This document shows positions 1 to 5,900 of a DNA stretch of 8,721 bases, piece after piece; the stretch's first letter is position 1, and every line of letters begins with the position of its first letter. Location: positions 1 to 8,721 of the forward strand of contig JAKLKB010000186.1 in the NCBI GenBank assembly GCA_023150835.1, in the 5' to 3' direction. The DNA comes from Myxococcota bacterium (GTDB lineage Bacteria; Myxococcota_C; UBA6777). Under the pieces are notes generated by a model, which was not told where the DNA came from, made no database searches, and worked only from the letters and a program-made list of their open reading frames with translations. Both the position numbers and the translations under genes were made by a program.

Positions 1-83
1 CAACTAGGTGTGGTTGCCCTCGCTGAGAAGTGTTGCATCTTGATACCTCTCTCATGGCGTTGGTTTTAACGGACCCACGCGAG
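1..83 (+). repeat. 83-bp direct repeat, copy 1 (cut by left edge)
   Basis: This stretch recurs at 162-244, offset by 161 bp, with six differences. Four of them lie together at 5-8 and the others are at 37 (A versus C) and 67 (T versus G). It starts with the right half of a small hairpin (GGTTGCCC at 12-19) and continues with about 64 bp of near-identical sequence ending in ACGCGAG. The copy may extend to the left of the window. No reading frame in it looks coding. It is probably a dispersed intergenic element; its function is unknown. Confidence 0.9.
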
Positions 84-104
84 GTCACCGACGCAACAGA
101 GATC

Positions 105-130
105 GGGCAGGCACGGGGGCCTGCCCCTAC
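105..130 (-). repeat. REP-like hairpin element, copy A
   Basis: GGGCAGGC at 105-112 and GCCTGCCC at 119-126 form a perfect 8-bp stem around a six-base loop, followed by CTAC. Read on the minus strand it is GTAG, then the stem and loop, matching the plus-strand element at 155-180. The stems differ at two positions with matching changes on both arms, so pairing is kept. This is typical of small dispersed intergenic palindromes of the REP kind. A bidirectional transcription terminator is possible, but there is no T-run. Confidence 0.7.
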
Positions 131-154
131 AAAACACCGTGTGATTTCCAACAT

Positions 155-180
155 GTAGGGGCAACCCCCTGTGGTTGCCC
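155..180 (+). repeat. REP-like hairpin element, copy B
   Basis: GTAG at 155-158 is followed by GGGCAACC (159-166), the loop CCCTGT (167-172) and GGTTGCCC (173-180), an 8-bp perfect stem. It is in the opposite orientation to copy A at 105-130. It forms the left end of direct-repeat copy 2. Confidence 0.7.
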
Positions 181-244
181 TCGCTGAGAAGTGTTGCCTC
201 TTGATACCTCTCTCATGGCGTTGGTTTGAACGGACCCACGCGAG
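162..244 (+). repeat. 83-bp direct repeat, copy 2
   Basis: This is the second copy of the repeat at 1-83, about 93% identical by eye. The match stops sharply after CGAG at 244, where the flanks become different, so the right boundary is well defined. It begins inside the hairpin element at 155-180, which suggests that the hairpin and the constant 64-bp body were duplicated as one unit. Confidence 0.9.
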
Positions 245-350
245 CAAAAACGCCGCTCGTGAGGTACCTTAGAAGACCTCAAAACACAACATGAGCCTCT
301 TGGATTATACGATATCCGCAAGATGTGTGATCGAAGGATAGTGCGTAGAC

Positions 351-387
351 GCCCTATGGTTGGGCAGCCACACCTGTCTGCCCCTAC
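351..387 (-). repeat. REP-like hairpin element, copy C
   Basis: GGGCAG at 362-367 pairs with CTGCCC at 378-383, followed by CTAC (384-387), in the same orientation as copy A. The stem is less perfect than in copies A and B. The bases just to the left, GCCC at 351-354 and GGGC at 362-365, can form a second, competing hairpin. A similar GCCC/GGGC arrangement reappears at 8129-8143, near the other end of the window. Confidence 0.55.
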
Positions 388-487
388 GTTTTGCGATCAC
401 ACGATGGGCGGATCTTGTGCTGGGTGGTCTCAAATCAAACTTCTGATCTGCTTCGTTGGACCTATGATCTGCCCTCTGCGACTTGGC

Positions 488-517
488 TTGACTTCTCTGA
501 CACCAAAAACGTAAAGT
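488..517 (+). promoter_or_regulatory. Candidate sigma-70-type promoter for the cytochrome operon
   Basis: TTGACT at 488-493 resembles a -35 box and TAAAGT at 512-517 is a 4-of-6 match to a -10 box, with 18 bp between them. It would give a leader of about 85 nt before the ATG at 608. The match was found by eye and is weak, so it is only a candidate. Confidence 0.25.
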
Positions 518-607
518 GAAACCCCGAGGCGTTCCATCCCCCACAACACTCACCCCTCGCTCACCCAAACTCTGTTCACCCCCTCGAATCCACAGGATGC
601 TGCGACC

Positions 608-1894
608 ATGCGATCTCGCCTGATGTTTTGGTTTTATCACCCAAAGACTCTGTACCATGTTGTCCTTGGACTCGGTGTCTGCGCGATCTTGCTCATGGCT
701 CAGGCTTTTTCTGCCCCGCCGACTTCTCGGCCTGCCCCACCTACAAAAACTTCGAGAACTCCGCTTTTTGAACAAGGGCAGCGTCCGTTGCGCGGCGTTC
801 GGCCCCTTCCGCGTCCCTCTCCTTCGAGTCACCCGCTTTCTGCCTCTCAATGCCTACCTTGTCACCGAACCGCCTTTGATCAGTGGAAAACATCCCGCCA
901 CGCCGTCGCTTTCACCAACCGCCACTTTCAAGTCTCCCTCCAACACAGCCCTTATCGCTGGTGTGTTCACTGCCACAGCCCTCTTCCAGAGCAGTTTAAC
1001 GAGATCCGTTCGTGGCTACGCGATGATCCAGCCCGCTCGCCTTCGGCGAAGTCTGCGCAATCCGCTCACCCGCCCGTTCTTCCGAAGTCTGCGCGAACCG
1101 CTCATCCGCCCGTCCTTCCGAAGTCTGAGAAGCCCCAACAACCGCTACACAAAGAAGGGGTCAATTGCGCCGTGTGTCACATCCGCGACGGCGTGATCCT
1201 CGCCTCCAAACCGCCCACCGCCAAAGCTCTCAAAGATCATCCGATCCGCTACGAGCCTCGACTCCAAAGCTCCCGATTCTGCGCGGGTTGCCACCAATTC
1301 AATCTCGTGACGGCCTTAACAAAACCGGCAAGCCCGACGGATATCCCGCTCCAAGACACCCTCGCCGAGTGGAAAACATCGTGGGCCAAAGCACAAGGCA
1401 AAACCTGCCACTCTTGCCACATGAACAAGGGCAGCCACTTCTTCCTCGGTGCGCACAATCCCAAGGGCTTAAAGCGATCCCTTCGGATCCACGTCACCCT
1501 GCGCGATCCCCAAACCGTCGATGTGATCGTCCAAAGCCGTCGCGTTGGCCATGCGATCCCCACAGGCGATCCTTTTCGACGCTTGATCCTCTCGATCTTT
1601 GCAAAGGTCGGCGACACCCAAGCGATCGCCTCCTTCACATTTGAAAAGATCTTCCGTGTCAAAAACCAGCGCTGGTATGTTTGGAAAGACGACCGTATCC
1701 CGACTCCCACAACCTCGAAGATCGGGGAAAAGCGGCTCACGCTGAAGCTTCCCGCACCACAAACCTCGATCCATTGGGAGTTTTCCTACTACTACGCCGA
1801 GTTCCAGCACCACACCTTTTTGACGCCCTCAGAGATCCGCCTTCGTATCGCCAGCGGGCGTTCTGCATACCCACCCAAGGGGCAAAAACCATGA
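608..1894 (+). CDS. Exported pentahaem cytochrome c (cytochrome c-554-like family)
   Basis: This is a 428-residue c-type cytochrome that should carry five haems and transfer electrons in the periplasm or at the cell surface. Residues 17-36 are hydrophobic and serve as a signal peptide or membrane anchor; a Pro/Ser/Arg-rich stretch follows to about residue 78. CxxCH haem-binding motifs lie at 82-86, 119-123, 187-191, 225-229 and 267-271. After the last one come HFFLGAHNPKG (277-287) and GHAIPTGDPFRRL (314-326), a Gly-His-x-x-Pro-Thr-Gly motif seen in other multihaem proteins. The last third is haem-free and beta-rich in appearance. Between haems 2 and 3 is a duplicated 12-residue Pro-rich segment. 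The electron donor and acceptor cannot be told from sequence. The start has only a weak AGGA at 594-597; the ATG at 623 is an alternative start. The stop overlaps the next gene's ATG, implying co-translation. Confidence 0.9.
   Translation: MRSRLMFWFYHPKTLYHVVLGLGVCAILLMAQAFSAPPTSRPAPPTKTSRTPLFEQGQRPLRGVRPLPRPSPSSHPLSASQCLPCHRTAFDQWKTSRHAVAFTNRHFQVSLQHSPYRWCVHCHSPLPEQFNEIRSWLRDDPARSPSAKSAQSAHPPVLPKSARTAHPPVLPKSEKPQQPLHKEGVNCAVCHIRDGVILASKPPTAKALKDHPIRYEPRLQSSRFCAGCHQFNLVTALTKPASPTDIPLQDTLAEWKTSWAKAQGKTCHSCHMNKGSHFFLGAHNPKGLKRSLRIHVTLRDPQTVDVIVQSRRVGHAIPTGDPFRRLILSIFAKVGDTQAIASFTFEKIFRVKNQRWYVWKDDRIPTPTTSKIGEKRLTLKLPAPQTSIHWEFSYYYAEFQHHTFLTPSEIRLRIASGRSAYPPKGQKP
1049..1129 (+). repeat. 36-bp in-frame tandem repeat inside the cytochrome gene
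   Basis: Two 36-bp units (1049-1084 and 1085-1120) plus the first nine bases of a third encode KSAQSAHPPVLP and KSARTAHPPVLP, then KSE. The repeat sits between the second and third haem motifs and lengthens a Pro-rich loop by 12 residues. The units differ at a few bases, so the duplication is not brand new. Confidence 0.85.
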
Positions 1895-3105
1895 TCCGAA
1901 CCTTTGTCGCTTGCGTTTTGTTGTGTCTCTGTGTTTCAGTCGCAAGTCCCGCCTACGCGATCCCGCCGCTGTTGCCGCTGTTGTGCCGCCCTTGCACGCA
2001 AAGCACCTCTTGCGGACAAGGCCAGCTTTGTTGGGGCAGCAAAACAGGCATGGGAACCTGCCTACAAGCCTGTTCTTCGGAGGGTTCGTGTTTTCCGGGC
2101 TTTCGCTGCGCCACGCTCGCAGCGGGTTTGAAGTACTGCCTCCCTGAAAAGAATTGCGACATGACGTGCAACCAAACCTCGGAGTGTCCGACGGGATACG
2201 CCTGCACAGAAAACCGCTGCCTCCGCTCCAACGGCGGACAAGAAGGCGACCTTTGCGACGCCAAAGCTCCTTGCTCCGCCAACCTCACCTGCGCCAGCGA
2301 TGAAGGGGCTTCCCGCTGTGTTTCGTTGTGCAGCCCCCAAACCACCCCGCCCCCTTGCGCTGCGGGCTTTCGCTGCCGCCCCTTTGAGGCCACGAGATAC
2401 GGATGTTTTCGAGAGATCGGTTCGCAAAAAAGCGGCGAACGCTGTTCGCTGTTTTTGCCTTGTGAGGCGGGTTCAGAGTGCCGAAAGTCCTCCTCCGATG
2501 TACCCGCCCTCTGCTACAAATCTTGCCGCTTCCCCAACCCCGACACCACCACCTGCAAAGGTCTCGGAACCTGCGACTTTATCGGACGAACAGGAAACTA
2601 CTGTTTCTGCGAAAAAGACGCCGACTGCGACAACAAAAAACAGTGCATCCTGATCCAAGGCCCGTTCCAGCGCGGTCTTTGCCAAGCGGGAGACCAAACC
2701 ACCTGCACAACAGACGCAGACTGCATCGAAGACACCACCTGCGTCCAAGGCCGCTGTGCCTTTCCTTCGACCACCGAGCCCGCACCCGAACTTACCGCCG
2801 AAACCATCCAAGAATCCACCCCAGAACCCACAAGCTCTGAGCCGACCCAAGAGCCTTCCACAGATCAAGCAACCACCGAACCGAATCGCGAACCCCTCGC
2901 AGACCAAGCAACCACCGATTCGAGCGACGGGCCGACCCCTGAAATTCCAACAGAAATCCGCGTTGGAACGGACGTCTCGATCGATCGAGGTGCCTGCCAT
3001 TGCCAGAGCGCCGATCCACTGCCTTTGGGCCTTGGCCTCGGCTTGATCGGACTGTGGCTGCTGTTTCGTCGCCGACGCTCCAACGCACCACCCTCTGCCC
3101 TATAA
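1891..3105 (+). CDS. Secreted Cys-rich protein with a MYXO-CTERM-type sorting tail
   Basis: This is a 404-residue surface protein of unknown function. Residues 1-23 are a clear signal peptide ending AYA. Residues 32-289 contain 38 cysteines in short repeats such as CxxDADC and CxxxRC, a pattern of small disulfide-bonded modules common in myxobacterial exported proteins. Residues 290-356 are a Cys-free linker rich in Pro, Glu and Thr, with DQATT repeated twice. The end has C369-H-C371, a Gly/Leu helix (about 377-392) and RRRR (393-396). In Myxococcus, tails of this type direct processing and anchoring at the outer surface. The start at 1891 is preferred over upstream in-frame codons because it has AAGGGG at 1877-1882 with an 8-nt spacer, begins a signal peptide, and overlaps the cytochrome stop as ATGA. 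The binding partner is unknown; being made with the cytochrome suggests a shared role. Confidence 0.88.
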   Translation: MIRTFVACVLLCLCVSVASPAYAIPPLLPLLCRPCTQSTSCGQGQLCWGSKTGMGTCLQACSSEGSCFPGFRCATLAAGLKYCLPEKNCDMTCNQTSECPTGYACTENRCLRSNGGQEGDLCDAKAPCSANLTCASDEGASRCVSLCSPQTTPPPCAAGFRCRPFEATRYGCFREIGSQKSGERCSLFLPCEAGSECRKSSSDVPALCYKSCRFPNPDTTTCKGLGTCDFIGRTGNYCFCEKDADCDNKKQCILIQGPFQRGLCQAGDQTTCTTDADCIEDTTCVQGRCAFPSTTEPAPELTAETIQESTPEPTSSEPTQEPSTDQATTEPNREPLADQATTDSSDGPTPEIPTEIRVGTDVSIDRGACHCQSADPLPLGLGLGLIGLWLLFRRRRSNAPPSAL

Positions 3106-3186
3106 ACCGAGCCATTGGACTTCTTCCAACAGCCTCCACTGCCCCACCCTACCGAAGAAACCATCGACAACCCCGATCCCCATCCC

Positions 3187-3191
3187 AAGGA
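3187..3191 (+). promoter_or_regulatory. Ribosome-binding site for the methyltransferase gene
   Basis: AAGGA ends five bases before the ATG at 3197. It lies in a 91-bp gap after the Cys-rich gene that shows no hairpin terminator, so read-through from the upstream pair is possible. Confidence 0.6.
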
Positions 3192-3196
3192 CGTTT

Positions 3197-5074
3197 ATGA
3201 CACGCTACTTTTTCAATCGCCCGATCCAGATCGATCCCCAAGACCTCCAAACCTTCGATCGCTATCGCCCGATCATCGAGGACTGGGAGGCTTTTCTCGA
3301 TTCCTTGCGACGGCCTCTCCCCTTCACGGTCTGGACCAACACGCTCCGCACCACCGCCCAAGAACTCCAAGAACACCTTCACACCGAAGGGATCGCTCTT
3401 TCTCCTGTGTCTTGGTATCCCGATGCTTTTTTCTGGCAAACCCCCGAAGAACGTACAGGTAGCACGATCGCCTACCAAGCGGGCCTATACCACGTCCAAG
3501 AAGAAGTCTCGATGCTCTCAGGCTTTTTGTTGGATGCCCAACCTCGCGAACGTGTCGTCGATATGTGCGCCGCCCCCGGCAACAAAACCGCCCAGATTGC
3601 GGTACAGATGCAAAATACAGGAACACTGATCGCAAATGACCGAAGCCTCGGTCGTATCAAAGCGATGCGCCGTGTTCTCGAACGATTGGGCGTCTACAAC
3701 ACCACCCTGCTTTGCGAGGATGCCGGCAATCTCCCCAAACGCAGCGGCCCCTTTGATCGCGTCATGGTCGATGTTCCTTGTTCTTGTGAAGGCACTTCAC
3801 GCAAAAACCCCGGTGTTCTCAGAAAACTCTGCAACCTCCCGTACGATCAACTCGGCGGCCTCCAACGCGCCATCCTGCGAAAAGCCGTCCTGCTTTGCAA
3901 ACCGGGCGGACGCATCGTGTACTCCACCTGCACCTACGCCCCCGAAGAAAACGAATGCGTGATCGATCACGTCCTCCAGCAATATCCCCCCGATACCTTG
4001 CGCGTCATCCCCATCCGTATCCCACATCTCACTACAGCACCCGGCCTTTCCGAATGGAAAAACCAACGCTTCGACTCTCGCCTTCAATACGCTGCTCGCC
4101 TCTATCCTCATCTCAACGATACTGGCGGCTTTTTCGTTTGCGTCCTCGAAAAAGTCCTCCCCATCGAAGAAGACGAAACCACCGCCACTTCACCATCCAA
4201 CCCCGCTTTCTTCGCTTTCAACCAAGCCCCATCTCAAGACAGCACACCACACACCCCACCCCAAGACAGCCCGTCACAAGCCCTTCCTCAAGAACAAGCC
4301 TCACTCACACAAGCCTCACTCACACAAGCCTCACTCACACAAGCCCTTCCCCAAGAACAAGCCTCACTCACACAAGCCTCACTCACACAAGCCTCACTCA
4401 CACAAGCCTCACCCCAAAACACCCCACAAGCCCCCTCTCAGGCCGCCTTTGCACAAGGACAAGCACAGGCCCAAGCGCAGGCCCAAGCGCAGGCCCAAGC
4501 GCACCTCGAAGCCATCACTCTGTCCGATCCAAGCCCATACTTGGCTCTTTTAGAGCAACGGTTTGGCATCCCTCCTTCGATCTTTTCGCAGATGCGGCTT
4601 GTTCAAACCAGCAACAAGGTCATCGCCATGACTTGCCGCGATCATCTTCCACCTGTGCGCCCCAAGCCCGAGATCATCGGTGTTCCCTTTATGCGCTGCG
4701 ATTCTGCGCTGCCCAAGATCACCACCAACGCCATCCTCACCTTTGGCCGTTTTGCCACCCAACACATCATCGACCTCACCCCCGAAGAAGCACACGCATA
4801 CATCAGACGTATCCCGCTCCCCCTCGGTCCCCAGCACCTCCAACGAACCCATCACCACGGCTATGTAATCTTGCGCTGTCGCGGGATCATCCTTGGTCTT
4901 GGCGTCTTTCGTGGCGATGCCTCGGGAGGCACTCTCGAAAGCCAATTCCCCAAAAGTTGGATGCTCCAAAACGAATCCACGAACGACACGACAGACGATC
5001 CAAGAGAGTCCACAACAGACGGCTTTGACCCGCCCTCCCCGCAAGACCCAAGGCCGTCGAACAAACAAATCTAG
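3197..5074 (+). CDS. NOP2/Sun (RsmB/RsmF-type) RNA cytosine-C5 methyltransferase
   Basis: This 625-residue cytoplasmic enzyme should use S-adenosylmethionine to make 5-methylcytosine in RNA, most likely ribosomal RNA. Residues 1-110 match the N-terminal RNA-binding part of the family. The SAM site has DMCAAPGNK (122-130), acidic D148 and D175. DVPCSCEG (192-199) holds C195 of the Pro-Cys motif, used for product release, and STCTYAPEEN (243-252) holds C245, the nucleophile in the Thr-Cys motif. RLYPHLNDTGGFF (301-313) ends the catalytic domain. Residues 440-590 resemble the PUA-like RNA-binding domain of RsmF, ending with a GxxLxxxFPKSW motif. Residues 322-437 between them are an unusual low-complexity linker with tandem repeats, making the protein longer than the roughly 450-480 residues typical of the type. 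All key residues are present, so it should be active. The exact target base cannot be told. The start is set by AAGGA at 3187-3191. Confidence 0.95.
   Translation: MTRYFFNRPIQIDPQDLQTFDRYRPIIEDWEAFLDSLRRPLPFTVWTNTLRTTAQELQEHLHTEGIALSPVSWYPDAFFWQTPEERTGSTIAYQAGLYHVQEEVSMLSGFLLDAQPRERVVDMCAAPGNKTAQIAVQMQNTGTLIANDRSLGRIKAMRRVLERLGVYNTTLLCEDAGNLPKRSGPFDRVMVDVPCSCEGTSRKNPGVLRKLCNLPYDQLGGLQRAILRKAVLLCKPGGRIVYSTCTYAPEENECVIDHVLQQYPPDTLRVIPIRIPHLTTAPGLSEWKNQRFDSRLQYAARLYPHLNDTGGFFVCVLEKVLPIEEDETTATSPSNPAFFAFNQAPSQDSTPHTPPQDSPSQALPQEQASLTQASLTQASLTQALPQEQASLTQASLTQASLTQASPQNTPQAPSQAAFAQGQAQAQAQAQAQAQAHLEAITLSDPSPYLALLEQRFGIPPSIFSQMRLVQTSNKVIAMTCRDHLPPVRPKPEIIGVPFMRCDSALPKITTNAILTFGRFATQHIIDLTPEEAHAYIRRIPLPLGPQHLQRTHHHGYVILRCRGIILGLGVFRGDASGGTLESQFPKSWMLQNESTNDTTDDPRESTTDGFDPPSPQDPRPSNKQI
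4280..4411 (+). repeat. 63-bp tandem duplication built from 15-bp units, in the methyltransferase linker
   Basis: Two 63-bp units, 4280-4342 and 4343-4405, are almost identical (T versus C at the ninth base). Each encodes ALPQEQ followed by three ASLTQ repeats, and the DNA of the 15-bp subunits is also repeated exactly. One further ASxxQ-like start follows. Unit lengths are multiples of three, so gain or loss keeps the frame. The near-identity points to recent slippage or recombination. Confidence 0.9.
4469..4504 (+). repeat. 12-bp tandem repeat encoding an Ala-Gln run
   Basis: Three 12-bp units (GCCCAAGCGCAG, the last ending in C) encode an alternating Gln-Ala tract that covers residues 422-435. 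Earlier, less regular copies precede it from 4451. It lies in the same linker as the 63-bp repeats. Confidence 0.85.
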
Positions 5075-5598
5075 CGGCGACAGTTGCAGACGGACACCAA
5101 GCCGGTCGTGAGGCGCTTGACTCTCCATTGGCCGGTCCAAACGAGTCCTCTTTTTTGGCACACAGCGGGGCAGTTTCGTTTTGCCTCTTCGTTGTTTCGG
5201 ATCCTGCCTGCCTCCACATCGATCGTGATGACAGGTGCTCGTTTGGCGGTCTGTTGAGCCTCTTTGGCCGTGCGTTGCTTGGCAGCGCGTTGTTCGGCGG
5301 CCCGTTGGGCCTCTTTGGCAACACGTTGTTTGTCGGCGCGTTGTTTGGCGGCCCGTTGGGCCTCTTGGTTGGCAGGAGCGCAACTACAGACGGCCATGCC
5401 AGCAGGGAGGACCCTCCATTGACCGTTCCATTCGCGACTGACCTTCTTGCACATCCCGGGGCATGTCACTCGAGCCTGTGCGTCGGTTCGAAGTGGACCA
5501 GCCTTCACCTCGATCACTTGGGCCGATGCAGCGGGGGAAAAGGTCATCAGAGAAAAGAACACAGCGACGGAGACGAAGGGGAACAGCATCTTCTTCAT
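5071..5598 (-). CDS. Secreted MVL-family (mannan-binding lectin-like) protein with two domains
   Basis: The mature product is probably a small exported carbohydrate-binding protein. Of 175 residues, 1-26 form a signal peptide ending ASA. Residues about 28-73 and 123-173 are two copies of one domain with the signature AGPLRTDAQA...CPxMC...WNGQWRV...MAVCSC and AGRIRNNEEA...CPAVC...WTGQWRV...VSVCNC. The AGP-x(5)-EA, GQW and MSV-like elements match Microcystis viridis lectin (MVL), which binds oligomannose; many bacterial relatives have the same added Cx3C and CxC cysteines (here C46, C50, C71, C73 and C143, C147, C171, C173). The domains are joined by an Ala/Gln/Lys/Arg-rich, probably helical linker (79-120) made of 17-residue repeats. 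The start is set by AAGGAGT at 5604-5610; an in-frame upstream start at 5724 would bury the signal peptide. Sugar binding is inferred from family, not shown. The stop overlaps that of the convergent methyltransferase gene. Confidence 0.85.
   Translation of the reverse strand: MKKMLFPFVSVAVFFSLMTFSPAASAQVIEVKAGPLRTDAQARVTCPGMCKKVSREWNGQWRVLPAGMAVCSCAPANQEAQRAAKQRADKQRVAKEAQRAAEQRAAKQRTAKEAQQTAKRAPVITIDVEAGRIRNNEEAKRNCPAVCQKRGLVWTGQWRVKRLTTGLVSVCNCRR
5239..5364 (-). repeat. 51-bp tandem repeat encoding the helical linker of the lectin
   Basis: Two 51-bp units (5314-5364 and 5263-5313) and a partial third encode EAQRAAKQRADKQRVAK, then EAQRAAEQRAAKQRTAK, then EAQQTAK. The period of 17 residues, with strong charge and no Gly or Pro, suggests a long helix or coiled coil that spaces the two lectin domains. 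Confidence 0.85.
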
Positions 5599-5603
5599 CA
5601 GAA

Positions 5604-5610
5604 ACTCCTT
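5604..5610 (-). promoter_or_regulatory. Ribosome-binding site that fixes the lectin start
   Basis: On the minus strand AAGGAGT lies five bases before the ATG at 5598. It is the best Shine-Dalgarno match in this leader and places translation at the signal peptide rather than at the upstream in-frame codon at 5724. Confidence 0.75.
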
Positions 5611-5667
5611 TGGTGTACGGGGTACAGGCATGGAAAATGGACGCACAAGCAGCGCAAAACAAAGATA

Positions 5668-5687
5668 TCCTACCTGTTTGGGTAGGA
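5668..5687 (-). other. Hairpin in the leader of the lectin gene
   Basis: TCCTACC at 5668-5674 and GGTAGGA at 5681-5687 form a perfect 7-bp stem around a six-base loop, about 70 bp before the lectin start. It could be a leader structure or an operator-like inverted repeat. No T-run follows on the minus strand in a way that would make a clear terminator. Confidence 0.4.
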
Positions 5688-5867
5688 CTCTGCGCGCTCG
5701 GCTCAGGCTCTGACGAAAAAACAAAAACCTTATTCAAGATGAGGGTGACGCAGTGGCCAAAAAAAGCCGTATTCGGACTCCCTCAAGCGACAGAGCCTTG
5801 GGGTTGAAAAACCTGTGATCTGTTCGCCAAACACGGGGTCAAGGGAGCCGCGCTAAGGAAATGGGGC

Positions 5868-5884
5868 GTGGGGTGACACCCCAC
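5868..5884 (-). terminator. Palindrome after the hydroxylase gene, possible terminator
   Basis: GTGGGGTG and CACCCCAC form an 8-bp inverted repeat with a single central base (effectively a 7-bp stem with a 3-base loop), 17 bp beyond the hydroxylase stop. On the minus strand it is followed by GCCCCATTTCC, not a T-run, so an intrinsic terminator is uncertain. A REP-like palindrome is an alternative. Confidence 0.35.
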
Positions 5885-5900
5885 AAAACCATCCAAATGC

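Larger units (their letters stand above)
245..607. other. Intergenic region upstream of the cytochrome gene
   Basis: Apart from hairpin copy C, no gene is evident here. The open frames on either strand give low-complexity or unlikely proteins rich in Arg and Ser, lack ribosome-binding sites, and the longest one overlaps the start of the cytochrome gene on the other strand. The part nearest the cytochrome gene (about 520-600) is C-rich and probably its untranslated leader. Confidence 0.6.
5599..5900. other. Intergenic region between the lectin and hydroxylase genes
   Basis: This 302-bp gap should hold the lectin promoter and leader. It contains the hairpin at 5668-5687 and the palindrome at 5868-5884. 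A minus-strand T-rich tract (about 5715-5730) is visible, but no convincing -35/-10 pair can be assigned by eye. No small gene is supported. Confidence 0.5.

Noticed and set aside
305-850. Minus-strand open frame of 181 codons
   Set aside because: It overlaps the start of the well-supported cytochrome gene, is very rich in Arg and Ser, has no recognisable motif and no convincing ribosome-binding site.
1622-1629. GCGATCGC octamer, as in cyanobacterial HIP1
   Set aside because: It was noticed only once and lies in a coding region. The related CGATCG is frequent because Asp and Ile codons are used this way here, so it says nothing about origin.
3895-5028. Plus-strand open frame of 377 codons inside the methyltransferase gene
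   Set aside because: It is an alternative frame of a gene with intact catalytic motifs. Its product is His/Pro/Arg/Ser-rich low-complexity sequence, a usual by-product of the codon bias here.
4550-5383. Minus-strand open frame of 277 codons spanning the methyltransferase and lectin genes
   Set aside because: It overlaps two genes with clear family motifs, in a different frame from the lectin, and has no domain of its own.
5668-5687. Intrinsic terminator
   Set aside because: The stem is perfect but short, lies in a gene leader and lacks a following T-run on the minus strand, so it is listed only as a hairpin.
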